The notes under the pieces: model-generated
Seen by the model: the letters and a program-made list of their open reading frames with translations, nothing else
Told to the model about the DNA's origin: nothing
The model's database searches: none
From: Stutzerimonas stutzeri RCH2
Lineage (GTDB): Bacteria; Pseudomonadota; Gammaproteobacteria; Pseudomonadales; Pseudomonadaceae
Assembly: GCF_000327065.1 (NCBI RefSeq)
Contig: NC_019936.1
Coordinates: forward strand, 2,745,001 to 2,809,000
Direction: 5' to 3'
DNA: 64,000 bases
Translations under genes and position numbers: made by a program
Part shown: in pieces, positions 44,646-53,606 of the stretch
How positions within the stretch are numbered: the stretch's first letter is position 1
How the letters are laid out: each line of letters begins with the position of its first letter

Positions 44646-45837
44646 AACCTTCTCCGGCGCCCTGCGTTACTACTTCGACATGGCCGGGATTTCCTGGCTG
44701 CTGTACCTGCCGAAGGTGGCCTGCCTGCTGGCCCTGAGCCTTGAACTGCTGCGCTATCGGGGCTGGCCCGCGTTCTGGCTGGTACTGCTCGGGCTGGTCA
44801 CTTCCAGCCAGTTGGCACTGCTGCATGGCGCGGAACTGGGCAATATCGGTTTCAGCCTGTTCATCTATATCCCGCTGCTGTTCGGCTTGATCTGCGGTCG
44901 GCATCTGGAACTGCGGCTGGGCCTGCTGCGGAGGATCATCGGCTTCTGCCTGATTGCCAGCTTCGTCGGCATCGCCCTCGACCTGCTCACCAGCGTGCCG
45001 TGGAAGGGTTACAGCTACATGGTCGGAGAGGTGGAACTGAGCGCCAACCGCTCCTGGGCGTTCGACGACATCGACCGCATCGGCGGCTTCGCCCGCATGT
45101 CCACGGCGCTGTCGGTGATGATTGCGGTGTACAGCCTGTTCATCGCCGCCTTCACCCGCTCTCGGCTGCTGCGACTAATGCTCTATGCCGCGGCGCTGGT
45201 CGGCATCGTGCTGACCACCAACAAATCCACCGCGGCAGCGTATGTGCTGACACTGCTGATGCTGGTCGTCACCGCCTACCGCTTCGCCAGCGCAACGGCC
45301 TTCCTTATCGCTGTACTCGTCGGCCTGGCACTGCCAATGGCCAGCCTGGTACTGAGCCTGGACCCCAACGCCGCCAATAACGGCACGCTGCTGGCGTCGT
45401 TCGCCGATCGGCTGATCAACAGCTGGCCGAACTTTATCGGCGTGATCACCCGCGAGGGCTGGGGCTGGTGGGGCGCCGGCTTCGGTGCGGTGGGCAGCGC
45501 CGGTCAGGTCTATCCGATGCCCGGGCTGGAACTGCTGAGCATCGCCGACAACACCGCCCTGTATCTGTGGGGAATGCTCGGTGTGTTCGGTGTACTGCTC
45601 TACCTGTTGACCTTCCCGCTCATGCTGCGTCTGCACGAACGCGGGCCGCGGCTGCGCAGCGCGTTGCTGCCGATCGTGTTCTGCATCTGCCTGGTCGCGT
45701 GGGCCACAGATGTGCTGGAGGTGTCGATCGCCACGCTGTTCCTCGGTCTGGCCATCTCCCACGTGCTGACGCCGGCTCGCCGCCCGATCAGCAGTCTGAC
45801 GGGGCAACGGCTGCCTGAACTGCAACACCTGACCTGA
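44539..45837 (+). CDS. Wzy/WaaL-type O-antigen polymerase-like membrane protein
   Basis: A 432-residue protein with about ten membrane helices and one large periplasmic loop in the second half (LFASFADRLINSWPNFIGVI to GLELLSIADNTALYLWG), where the family's GWGWWGAGFGAVGS motif sits. This is the layout of Wzy polymerases and WaaL ligases; position among Wzx, Wzc and transferases makes polymerase likelier. I use ATG 44539 (MNQSLLITPRQ); a longer frame upstream lies within the preceding transferase gene. The ribosome binding site is only moderate (AGGGAACGAG), consistent with translational coupling. Confidence 0.82.
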   Translation: MNQSLLITPRQRDSNPLAFDKPTLLTLVVASLLLTETFSGALRYYFDMAGISWLLYLPKVACLLALSLELLRYRGWPAFWLVLLGLVTSSQLALLHGAELGNIGFSLFIYIPLLFGLICGRHLELRLGLLRRIIGFCLIASFVGIALDLLTSVPWKGYSYMVGEVELSANRSWAFDDIDRIGGFARMSTALSVMIAVYSLFIAAFTRSRLLRLMLYAAALVGIVLTTNKSTAAAYVLTLLMLVVTAYRFASATAFLIAVLVGLALPMASLVLSLDPNAANNGTLLASFADRLINSWPNFIGVITREGWGWWGAGFGAVGSAGQVYPMPGLELLSIADNTALYLWGMLGVFGVLLYLLTFPLMLRLHERGPRLRSALLPIVFCICLVAWATDVLEVSIATLFLGLAISHVLTPARRPISSLTGQRLPELQHLT

Positions 45838-45865
45838 GCATCAATCACTTTCATGGACGATTTAC

Positions 45866-47179
45866 ATGACGAAGCGCTCTACCCCGCTCAACGCCCTGCT
45901 GCTGGGCGGCTTGCTTGGCCTTGCTCCGTTTGCGCCGGCCCAGACCACTGAAGAGCCTTTCGTGGTCGGTGTCTGTGCCCATGAACTGCACAAGGGCGAC
46001 CCCAGTGGCCGCGCCTACGCGATGATGCGGGATGCCGGCATCACCTCCGTGCGTACCGATGCCCACTGGGCCTACGTCGAGCGCCAGCCGGGCCAGCTGA
46101 AGATCGAGCCTTCCTGGCGTCGCTACCTGAAGGAAACCGCCCGCCACGGCCTGAACACCCAGTTCATTCTCGGCTACGGCAACTCCCACTATGGTGGCGG
46201 CGAAAAGCCTCGCAGCGAGCCGGTCAGAGCCGCGTTCAACCGCTATGTCGAATTCATAACCGAGGAACTGAAAGGCCAGGTGGCGTACTACGAGATCTGG
46301 AACGAGTGGGACGTCGAAGACCCGCGCGACCCGAAATTCACCCAGGACTATGCACGGCTCATCGCCGATGCCTCGGGCATCATCCGCCAGCGTGCGCCCA
46401 ATGCGAAGGTGCTCGCGGGTGCCGTGACCACACAGGGCATCGAATCCGGCTTCGCGCTGCGCCTGCTGGAAAACGGTCTGATGCAATCGGTCGATGGCCT
46501 GTCGCTGCATCCCTACGTGCACTGCCGGGGCTGGCGGCGCAACACGCCCGAGGCCTGGATCGACTGGATGACCGAGGTCGACAAACAGCTGACCCGCGCC
46601 GCCGGACGCCCGGTCCCGCTCTATCTGACCGAAATGTCCTGGCCTTCGCATCAGGGCGCCTGCGGCATCGACGAGAACCTGCAGGCGGCCTATCTGGCAC
46701 GCGCCTACTTTCTCGCCAAGACGCTGCCCAGCATCAAGGGCATGTGGTGGTACGACTTCCGCAATGACGGCACCGACAAGACCGAGCGCGAGCACAACTT
46801 CGGCCTGGTTCGCCAGGATTTCAGCATCAAGCCGGCCTACCCGGTGCTGGCGGCGATCAGCGAGATCGTCCGGGAGTACAGCTTTGTCGGCCGCGACGAG
46901 AGTGCCAAGGGTGACGTGGTGATGCTGCGCTTCGCCCGCGACAAGGAAGAGCTGATGGTCGCCTGGAGCGCCGGCAAGCCACGCTCGGTGGAGCTGCGAA
47001 GTGCAGAAGGCAACGCCGGCCGCGTCGCCATGATCGACACCGCCCAGCCGCAGCACGGTCGGGTAACCACCACCAGCGAATGGACGTGTACAGCCCAGGG
47101 CAGCGGCTGCAGCACCGAGGTAAAGCTCGATGGCTTCCCGAAGATCATCAGCATGCAAGCGGTTCGCGACGAAGACTGA
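45866..47179 (+). CDS. Secreted GH39-type glycoside hydrolase, PslG-like
   Basis: A 437-residue periplasmic or envelope protein with a signal peptide (residues 1-25, ending FAPAQ). The TIM barrel shows YYEIWNEWDVEDP with the acid/base Glu147 and LYLTEMSWPS with the nucleophile Glu256; the spacing of about 109 residues is as in PslG of the P. aeruginosa Psl locus. The C-terminal 90 residues form a beta domain. PslG cuts the polymer inside the periplasm and affects Psl production and biofilm dispersal. By analogy this enzyme should trim the polymer made by this locus; its specificity is unknown. Confidence 0.88.
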   Translation: MTKRSTPLNALLLGGLLGLAPFAPAQTTEEPFVVGVCAHELHKGDPSGRAYAMMRDAGITSVRTDAHWAYVERQPGQLKIEPSWRRYLKETARHGLNTQFILGYGNSHYGGGEKPRSEPVRAAFNRYVEFITEELKGQVAYYEIWNEWDVEDPRDPKFTQDYARLIADASGIIRQRAPNAKVLAGAVTTQGIESGFALRLLENGLMQSVDGLSLHPYVHCRGWRRNTPEAWIDWMTEVDKQLTRAAGRPVPLYLTEMSWPSHQGACGIDENLQAAYLARAYFLAKTLPSIKGMWWYDFRNDGTDKTEREHNFGLVRQDFSIKPAYPVLAAISEIVREYSFVGRDESAKGDVVMLRFARDKEELMVAWSAGKPRSVELRSAEGNAGRVAMIDTAQPQHGRVTTTSEWTCTAQGSGCSTEVKLDGFPKIISMQAVRDED

Positions 47180-47357
47180 CAACGACTGCGCTGGGCCCGA
47201 CCCGGCATACCCCGCCGCGCCATCACCCGTTCGCGGCGACTGCTTAAAGCGAACCACTCTCTGCATCACCGAGGAGTCAGCCGCTTGCTCGTCGCCGTCT
47301 CTGACGGCCGCTCACGCTTTTGCCGAAATAAACGCAGTTTCCCAAGGAGAGCCACTC

Positions 47358-48461
47358 ATGATTGCCATCAACGCTCGTTTCCTCACTCAGGAAACCCGCG
47401 GCGTGCAACGTTTTGCCGAGCAGGTCTGCCTGGAGCTTGGCGCCATGCGCAAGGATCTGACGTTCCTCGCGCCTCAGGACATTCGCATGCACACCAGTGC
47501 CGAGCGCCTGCAGGTACGCCGCGTCGGCCGTAACCGCGGGCATCTATGGGAGCAGATCGATCTGCCTCTGTGGCTGGCCAAACATGGGCATCCGCCGTTG
47601 GTGTCGCTGTGCAACACCGCGCCGCTGATCTATCGCAACCAGATCGCCACCCATCACGACATCACCTACGTTCGCCATCCGGAGAGCTACTCGCGCGCTT
47701 TTCGCAGTCTCTACAAGGGGCTCACGCCGCTGCTGCTCAAGCGCATCAAGGCGCTGATCACGGTCAGCGACTTTTCGCGCAAGGAAATCGCCCGCTACTA
47801 CGGCTACCCGAGCGAAAAGATCTGCGTGGTGCCGAACGCCGTAGCCGCAAAATTTCGCCCGCCTGCCGATGGGCAAAGCCGCGACGCCAGCCGGCCGTAT
47901 CTACTGGCGGTATCGTCACCGAATGCGCACAAGAACTTCGCCCGAATGGTGGCGGCCTTCCTCAGTCTCGAGGGGTTCGACGATGTGGAGCTGCATATCG
48001 TCGGCGACTCGCATTCGGTGTTTTCCGGCACCGATTACAGCGTTGCGGGCAATACGCGCGTGCGTATGCTCGGTCGGCTCGATGATGAGCAGCTGGTACG
48101 GCAGTACCAGGGCGCGACGGCATTCGTATTTCCTTCGCTCTATGAAGGCTTCGGCATTCCGCCACTGGAAGCGCAGGCATGCGGCTGCCCGGTGATCGCC
48201 GCCCGCGCTGCATCGATCCCCGAAGTGCTCGGCGAAAGCGTGCTGTATTTCGAGCCAATGAACATCGAGGACATCGCCCGCTGTATGCGCCACGTACTGC
48301 AGGACGCGGGGCTGCGTGACGACCTGCGCACCCTCGGCCTGGCGAATGTCGAGCGCTACTCCTGGAAACGCTCGGCGCAGACCGTCTCGCAGCTGATCGA
48401 CCAAGCCCTGATGGGCAAGCCCAGCCCGCCAAACTTTGCCTGGTCATCCGGCCGACACTGA
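47358..48461 (+). CDS. Family 4 glycosyltransferase
   Basis: A 367-residue GT-B enzyme of the mannosyltransferase type. Near the N-terminus is AINARFLTQETRGVQRFAEQV; the linker is THHDITYVRHPESYSRAF; the donor domain carries AVSSPNAHKNFARMVAAF (the conserved H-K-N) and the E-x7-E motif in PSLYEGFGIPPLEAQACG. ATG 47358 follows AAGGAGA. A gap of 178 bases without a gene separates it from the glycoside hydrolase, so an internal promoter is possible there, though I see no clear boxes. Confidence 0.93.
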   Translation: MIAINARFLTQETRGVQRFAEQVCLELGAMRKDLTFLAPQDIRMHTSAERLQVRRVGRNRGHLWEQIDLPLWLAKHGHPPLVSLCNTAPLIYRNQIATHHDITYVRHPESYSRAFRSLYKGLTPLLLKRIKALITVSDFSRKEIARYYGYPSEKICVVPNAVAAKFRPPADGQSRDASRPYLLAVSSPNAHKNFARMVAAFLSLEGFDDVELHIVGDSHSVFSGTDYSVAGNTRVRMLGRLDDEQLVRQYQGATAFVFPSLYEGFGIPPLEAQACGCPVIAARAASIPEVLGESVLYFEPMNIEDIARCMRHVLQDAGLRDDLRTLGLANVERYSWKRSAQTVSQLIDQALMGKPSPPNFAWSSGRH

Positions 48462-48514
48462 GCCGATCCGAAAGCTGTTCCGACAATTCATTCATCACCT
48501 GAACGAGGCAGACC

Positions 48515-49552
48515 ATGGAACGGTTGGCGCATATCGACGCGCTTCGCGGCAGCGCAGCAATACTGCTGATTTTCCAAATCCTGCTGGTGCCGCTGCTGGA
48601 CAGTAGCTGGCTGCTGGAGCACGCCTTGGACCCCGGCATCCTGGCTTGTCTCTGGCTCCTGCTCGGCTGTGGTTTCGTCGTGCCGGTCAGCTTGCACAGC
48701 GGTGCACCTGGCGCGCGCGGCTTCGTCATTCGACGCCTGTTGCGCCTGGCGCCGGTCTACTTGCTGGCGGCGCTGCTGACGGCCATCCTGCTGCCCGCAG
48801 CACCGGCCTGGCTGCCGGGCGTGCCAACGCCAAACAGCGGCGTGGCGTTCGAGGTCATCGGCGGTTACGGCGCCCTGCCGCCATTGCTGCTGTTCTACGC
48901 GCTTTGTCTGGCGCTTCAGGCCCTCGGGCTGCTGCGCAGTGTTGGCCAGCGAGCGGGCTGTTCGCTCCTGCTGCTGACCGTCGCGCTGGCACTGGCATTG
49001 ACGCAGCAGCTGGTCGAGACGGCATTGCCGGTGACGCTGCCGTTGGTGCTGTCGCTGATGTTCTTCGCATCGATCTGGTACGACGCCCTGCACGAAAGCA
49101 GCAGCTATGCCCGCAGGCGGGCTCGCGAATATGCGCGCTACATCTTGCGCGTCTACCTGCTGGTTGTACCGGTGGTATTTGTCGCCGGCTGGTCTGCTGC
49201 CGCAACGGCCTGGCCGCGGGATCTGCTCAGTTATGCACTGGCGATCGCCACCTTTGTGCTGCTGACCAGTCGGCTGGCGCTGCGGCCGCCGCTGCTCGTC
49301 TGGCTCGGCAGCCTCAGTTACTCGCTCTATCTATTGCTGCCGGCAATGCAGCGTCTGAGTCAGCTGCTGACCCAGACACTGAATCCATCCGGCCTGAACG
49401 CGGACCTCATCGCTGCCGTACTCGGCCTGTTGCTGACACTCGGCAGCGCCCTGCTCTGCCGCCAACTGCTCGATCTGCCACTGAGCCGCGCCGGCAAGCG
49501 GCTGACCGGTCAACACGACCTGATGCCACTGGTACGCCTGCATAGCCGCTGA
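48515..49552 (+). CDS. Acyltransferase family 3 membrane protein, atypical (lacks the conserved His)
   Basis: A 345-residue protein with about ten membrane helices. HIDALRGSAAILLIFQILLVP is the first helix of acyltransferase-3 proteins, but where family members have a conserved His after the LRG motif (as in VVFGHAYG of the paralogue at 52530) this one has Gln. RRLLRLAPVY, the second conserved motif, is kept. It may have lost catalysis, use another residue, or act as a carrier. The protein would act on the polymer or lipid-linked unit in the inner membrane. Confidence 0.78.
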   Translation: MERLAHIDALRGSAAILLIFQILLVPLLDSSWLLEHALDPGILACLWLLLGCGFVVPVSLHSGAPGARGFVIRRLLRLAPVYLLAALLTAILLPAAPAWLPGVPTPNSGVAFEVIGGYGALPPLLLFYALCLALQALGLLRSVGQRAGCSLLLLTVALALALTQQLVETALPVTLPLVLSLMFFASIWYDALHESSSYARRRAREYARYILRVYLLVVPVVFVAGWSAAATAWPRDLLSYALAIATFVLLTSRLALRPPLLVWLGSLSYSLYLLLPAMQRLSQLLTQTLNPSGLNADLIAAVLGLLLTLGSALLCRQLLDLPLSRAGKRLTGQHDLMPLVRLHSR

Positions 49553-49613
49553 CCACGTCTTTAGTGCCCGTCTCGCGGCTTGCCGCTTCTTTTTCGATCA
49601 AGGATGTCATGCC

Positions 49614-50819
49614 ATGAAAGTTGCCATCGTTCACGATTGGCTGGTGACGTACGCCGGCGCCGAGCGTGTGCTCGCCAGCCTGTGCGCCGTCTGGCCGGAC
49701 GCTGATCTGTTCACCGTCATCGATTTTCTTTCCGATGAAGACCGCGTCCACCTCGGCGGCAAACGCGCCACCACCACCTTCATCCAGCAACTGCCGAAGG
49801 CGCGCACCCACTACCAGAAGTACCTGCCACTGATGCCGCTGGCCATCGAGCAGCTGGACATGTCTTCCTATGATCTGATCATTTCCAGCAGTCATGCGGT
49901 CGCCAAGGGCGTGCTGACCGGCCCCAACCAGCTGCATATCAGCTACGTGCATTCGCCCATCCGCTACGCCTGGGATCTGCAGCACCAGTACCTGCACGAA
50001 GCCAGTCTGGAGCGCGGCATCAAGGCCAAGCTCGCGCGCATGCTGCTGCATTACATGCGCATGTGGGACCAGCGCACCGCCAGCGGGGTCGATGAATTCA
50101 TCGCCAACTCGCACTTCATCGGCCGGCGCATCAACAAAAGTTACCGGCGTCAGTCCACCGTGATCTATCCGCCGGTCGACACCCGCCAGTTCACCCTGCA
50201 CGAGGCCAAGGAAGACTTCTATCTGACCGCCTCGCGCATGGTGCCGTACAAGAAGATCCCGCTGATCATCGAGGCCTTCGCGGCGATGCCGGACAAGCGC
50301 CTGATCGTCATCGGCACCGGCCCGGAGATGGACAAGGCACGCGAGGTCGCCGGCCCCAACGTCACCCTGCTCGGCTACCAGAGCTTCGAGGTGCTGCGAC
50401 AGCACATGCAGCGCGCCAAGGCGTTCGTCTTCGCTGCCGAGGAGGATTTCGGCATTGCGCCGATCGAGGCTCAGGCCTGTGGCACACCGGTAATCGCCTT
50501 CGGCCGCGGCGGTGTGCTGGAAACCGTACGCGGTCTCGACCATCCCGAACCCACCGGTGTGTTCTATCCCGAGCAGAACACGGCCTCGATCATTGCCGCC
50601 ATCGCCACCTTCGAAGCCCAGCGCTCGCGCATCAGCGCCGCAAACTGCCGCAGCAACTCGGAGCGTTTTTCCATTGAACGCTTCCAGCAGGAGATACGGG
50701 CGTTCGTCGAGGCGCGGCTGCGCGAAGCGAGGGCCTACGACGGCCAGGATTTCTTCCCTTCACCGGCACCCAATACGCCGCTCTATCCGGCTGCCGTGGC
50801 GCCAATCAAGCACGCCTAA
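49614..50819 (+). CDS. Family 4 glycosyltransferase, WbaZ-like
   Basis: A 401-residue GT-B enzyme. It starts VAIVHDWLVTYAGAERVLASL, the acceptor domain pattern of WbaZ/PslI-type mannosyltransferases; SSSHAVAKGVL and YVHSPIRYAWD follow. The donor half has YLTASRMVPYKKIPLIIEAF and the E-x7-E motif in EEDFGIAPIEAQACGTP. The C-terminal 35 residues (FFPSPAPNTPLYPAAVAP) are Pro-rich and probably disordered. It presumably adds one sugar of the repeat unit. Confidence 0.93.
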   Translation: MKVAIVHDWLVTYAGAERVLASLCAVWPDADLFTVIDFLSDEDRVHLGGKRATTTFIQQLPKARTHYQKYLPLMPLAIEQLDMSSYDLIISSSHAVAKGVLTGPNQLHISYVHSPIRYAWDLQHQYLHEASLERGIKAKLARMLLHYMRMWDQRTASGVDEFIANSHFIGRRINKSYRRQSTVIYPPVDTRQFTLHEAKEDFYLTASRMVPYKKIPLIIEAFAAMPDKRLIVIGTGPEMDKAREVAGPNVTLLGYQSFEVLRQHMQRAKAFVFAAEEDFGIAPIEAQACGTPVIAFGRGGVLETVRGLDHPEPTGVFYPEQNTASIIAAIATFEAQRSRISAANCRSNSERFSIERFQQEIRAFVEARLREARAYDGQDFFPSPAPNTPLYPAAVAPIKHA

Positions 50820-50847
50820 CTTCCCATTCACTTACGAGGTTTCAAGG

Positions 50848-51189
50848 ATGAACACAGTAAAGCAGTGGATGAGAGCCACCCGCGCTCTCGGTTTCGCCCT
50901 TGTCCTGGCGGTAGATCCCGCCTGCGCGGCGGTGATCGTCGACTCACTGAGCGCAGACCCGACATCGGCCAATCTGCACGGCAGCCACACACCGTCCTGC
51001 GATGCCGCCAGCGCCACCAGCGTGATCGCCTACAGCCATTCAGGCAGCGATTCTGCACAGCACTGCGCCTCCGCGGCCGGAGGTCAGGGTGTAGAGCGCG
51101 CCGCGACCAATCGAGGCCGACACATGGCCGAACCCGCCGCCGGTTCGCTGTGGTTCCCGCCAACGGACGGCCGACGTTATTCATTCTGA
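50848..51189 (+). CDS. Small exported hypothetical protein in the polysaccharide locus
   Basis: A 113-residue protein with ATG 50848 behind CAAGG. Residues 1-27 look like a signal peptide (TRALGFALVLAVDPACA, cleavage after ACA). The rest is Ser/Ala-rich with two further Cys residues (SCDAASA and HCASAAGG) that could form a disulfide. I recognise no family. It is followed 40 bases later by another unknown small gene, and both sit between glycosyltransferase genes in the same direction, so they are probably expressed with the locus. Confidence 0.6.
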   Translation: MNTVKQWMRATRALGFALVLAVDPACAAVIVDSLSADPTSANLHGSHTPSCDAASATSVIAYSHSGSDSAQHCASAAGGQGVERAATNRGRHMAEPAAGSLWFPPTDGRRYSF

Positions 51190-51229
51190 TCGGCGCCTCA
51201 CGGCGTCCAGTAACCCAGGGAGCTTCAGC

Positions 51230-51436
51230 ATGAGCACAGACGGAACATCCAGCGCGTCGCTGATTCTGGCCGACGGCTACTCCTACACCGAACTCATTCC
51301 CGCGCCCGGCCCACCCGGCGATCCGGCAGCCACCGGGTTCATCCGCATCTTTCACGCCTTCTTCAGCCCCGCCGAAGAAGAGTTGCCAGCGCAATCAGCC
51401 GGTTGCCTGCCCCTGGTCGTTCCAGAACAGTCCTGA
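51230..51436 (+). CDS. Small hypothetical protein in the polysaccharide locus
   Basis: A 68-residue protein with no signal peptide; ATG 51230 follows GGGAGC at a suitable distance. The sequence SLILADGYSYTELIPAPGPPGDPAATGFIRIF (shown in two overlapping readings: LILADGYSYTEL and GDPAATGFIRIFHAFF) looks folded at the start and end with a Pro-rich turn between. No family is recognised. It ends 12 bases before the next transferase start. It may be a small partner of a transferase, but that is only positional. Confidence 0.5.
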   Translation: MSTDGTSSASLILADGYSYTELIPAPGPPGDPAATGFIRIFHAFFSPAEEELPAQSAGCLPLVVPEQS

Positions 51437-51448
51437 GGAGATACCGCC

Positions 51449-52507
51449 GTGCCTGACACCTGCAGCCTGGACCCACAGGCCATCGCTATTGAAGCCGGCG
51501 AAACACCGGCGCGAAGGCAGACCACCATCGTCACGGTGACCTATGGCGACCGCCTGCACTACCTGCGCCGCCTGATTGAGCAGGCATTCGCCTTCGAGCA
51601 GATCACCCGGGTAATCGTGGTCAGCAACGCCTCCAGCGCGCCGCTTGAGCAGCTGACCAGCCGCTGGCCCGGTCAGGTCCGACTTATCCCGCTTGCGCAA
51701 AACACCGGCTCGGCCAACGGCTATGCCGTGGGGCTGGAAGCTGCGCTCGCAGAAGGCGCCCAGTACATATGGATGATGGATGACGACAACGCACCCACCG
51801 CCTCTGCCGTGCGCCTGTTGCACGAGGAGCTGGCGCGGCTGGACGACGAGGTGGGTTTGCCTAACGCGGCGGTGCTGGGCTTTCGCCGCAGCCAGCAGGA
51901 GGACATCGCCCGCGGCGTGCCGCAGCGTTTCATCGTTCAGCCACGCTCCAGCTACTTTGGCTTCCACGTGGCGCAACTGCCCTACAAGATCTGGCGTCGC
52001 CTGCCCTGGGGCCGGCCAAAGGGTACGCCGCCACGGGCCATCGACCTGCCCTTCGCCCCCTACGGCGGCATGCTCGCGCACCGCAGCCTGTACCAGGCGA
52101 TCGGCCTGCCGCTGCGCGAGCTGGTGCTCTACGCCGATGACACCGAGTACACCCGCCGCATTACCGCGATGGGTGGCCGCCTGCGGCTGGTCACCGAGGC
52201 ATTGATCGACGAGCTGGAGCTGTCCTGGAACATCAAGGCCCACACCCGCAACATCTACGAAGCCTTCCTCTTGGGCGACTCGGATTTCCGCGCCTACTAC
52301 ACCGCCCGCAACCAGGCCTGGTTCGACACCTATGTCTGGGCTGCCTCGCCCTGGTTATACCGGCTGAACCGCCGCATCTTCCTCAGCCTGTTGCGCTATG
52401 TCGCCAGACGCCAGCGTGCCCCCGAGCGCCTGCAACTTATCGAGCAGGCGATCCGTGACGGTGAAAGCCACACGCTGGGCATGAGCCAGGCTTTTCCGCT
52501 GCGTTGA
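51449..52507 (+). CDS. Family 2 glycosyltransferase, galactofuranosyl/rhamnosyl-transferase-like
   Basis: A 352-residue GT-A enzyme starting at GTG 51449 behind GAGGAG. The nucleotide-sugar half has TIVTVTYGDRLHYLRRLIEQ, NTGSANGYAVGLEAAL and the metal-binding WMMDDDNAP; the second half has YADDTEYTRRITAMG, the usual catalytic acidic motif. The NTGSANGY plus DDD pattern is that of the GlfT/RfbN-like subgroup, which uses UDP-Galf or dTDP-rhamnose. The exact donor is unknown. It is followed 22 bases later by an acyltransferase. Confidence 0.92.
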   Translation: MPDTCSLDPQAIAIEAGETPARRQTTIVTVTYGDRLHYLRRLIEQAFAFEQITRVIVVSNASSAPLEQLTSRWPGQVRLIPLAQNTGSANGYAVGLEAALAEGAQYIWMMDDDNAPTASAVRLLHEELARLDDEVGLPNAAVLGFRRSQQEDIARGVPQRFIVQPRSSYFGFHVAQLPYKIWRRLPWGRPKGTPPRAIDLPFAPYGGMLAHRSLYQAIGLPLRELVLYADDTEYTRRITAMGGRLRLVTEALIDELELSWNIKAHTRNIYEAFLLGDSDFRAYYTARNQAWFDTYVWAASPWLYRLNRRIFLSLLRYVARRQRAPERLQLIEQAIRDGESHTLGMSQAFPLR

Positions 52508-52529
52508 TTACTCAGACCAGGAGGTTCCG

Positions 52530-53600
52530 ATGCACACGCCCACTCTGGCGGATAGAGACAACAACTTCGATTTCCTGCGCTTTTTCGCCGCCGCAATGGT
52601 GGTATTCGGTCACGCCTACGGACTCTCGGGCCAGGCGCATCAGGAACCGCTGCGCCTGTTCAGCGGCAGCTATGACTCGGCGGACATCGCCGTGCACGTG
52701 TTCTTCGTCATGAGCGGCTTTCTCATCGCCGGTTCCTGGCTGAACAGCCACAGCGTGCTGGATTTCGCCGCCAAACGGGCATTGCGCATCCTTCCGGCGC
52801 TGATCGTCTCGGTGCTGTTTGTCGTGCTGGTTGTGGGGCCGCTGGCCACCCGATTGCCACTGAGCGAATACTTCGCCGCACCCGAAACATTTGCCTACCT
52901 GGGTAACGCGGTGTTCATCACGGAGTTCCGTCTGCCCGGCGTGTTCGCCAGCAACCCCTTCCCGGATACGGTCAACGGCTCGCTGTGGACGCTGCCCTAC
53001 GAGGTCCTGATGTATGCCACTGTGCTGACGCTCGGCTTGCTCAAGGTGTTCGGCCGCAGCATGGCGCTGATCGGGCTGGTTCTGATGGTCGGCGTGCATT
53101 TCTACCTGATCCCGGTATACGAGGTGCAGAGCGACCTGCTGCGCAAGGCCACGCGGCTGGGGATGTTCTTCTATGCCGGTGTGGTGCTCTATCTGTATCG
53201 CCAGAAACTGATCTGGAACTGGAAGCTCGCCGCGCTAATGGTTACCGCAAACCTGCTCAGTGCACGCAGCGACTACTGGGAGCTGGTGCACGTGCTCACG
53301 CTGCCCTATCTCACGCTCTACCTCGCCCAGCTGCGCATCCCGCTGCTGGCCGGGTTCGGTAAGGCAGGCGACTTCTCCTACGGGCTGTACATCTTCGCCT
53401 TCCCGCTGCAGCAACTGCTCATGCACTGGAGCGACGGCAGCCTACCGCTGCTACCGTTCATGCTGCTGAGCTTCGCCGCCAGCCTCGCCGCCGCAGTATT
53501 CTCCTGGCACCTGATCGAGTCGCCGGCGCTCAAACTCAAACGCTACCTGCCGCGCCGCCAACGCACCACTGCGCCTGCAGTCGCGGTGGGCAACCGCTGA
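52530..53600 (+). CDS. Acyltransferase family 3 membrane protein (OafA/ExoZ-like)
   Basis: A 356-residue protein with about ten membrane helices. FDFLRFFAAAMVVFGHAYG gives the family start with the conserved His (residue about 33). VHVFFVMSGFLIAGSW and RALRILPALIV (second conserved motif) follow, and NGSLWTLPYEVLMY is the third. Such proteins O-acetylate or otherwise acylate sugars at the periplasmic side. It is the last gene of the locus; its stop lies only six bases from the stop of the convergent tadD, with no obvious terminator between. Confidence 0.92.
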   Translation: MHTPTLADRDNNFDFLRFFAAAMVVFGHAYGLSGQAHQEPLRLFSGSYDSADIAVHVFFVMSGFLIAGSWLNSHSVLDFAAKRALRILPALIVSVLFVVLVVGPLATRLPLSEYFAAPETFAYLGNAVFITEFRLPGVFASNPFPDTVNGSLWTLPYEVLMYATVLTLGLLKVFGRSMALIGLVLMVGVHFYLIPVYEVQSDLLRKATRLGMFFYAGVVLYLYRQKLIWNWKLAALMVTANLLSARSDYWELVHVLTLPYLTLYLAQLRIPLLAGFGKAGDFSYGLYIFAFPLQQLLMHWSDGSLPLLPFMLLSFAASLAAAVFSWHLIESPALKLKRYLPRRQRTTAPAVAVGNR

Positions 53601-53606
53601 GCCGGA

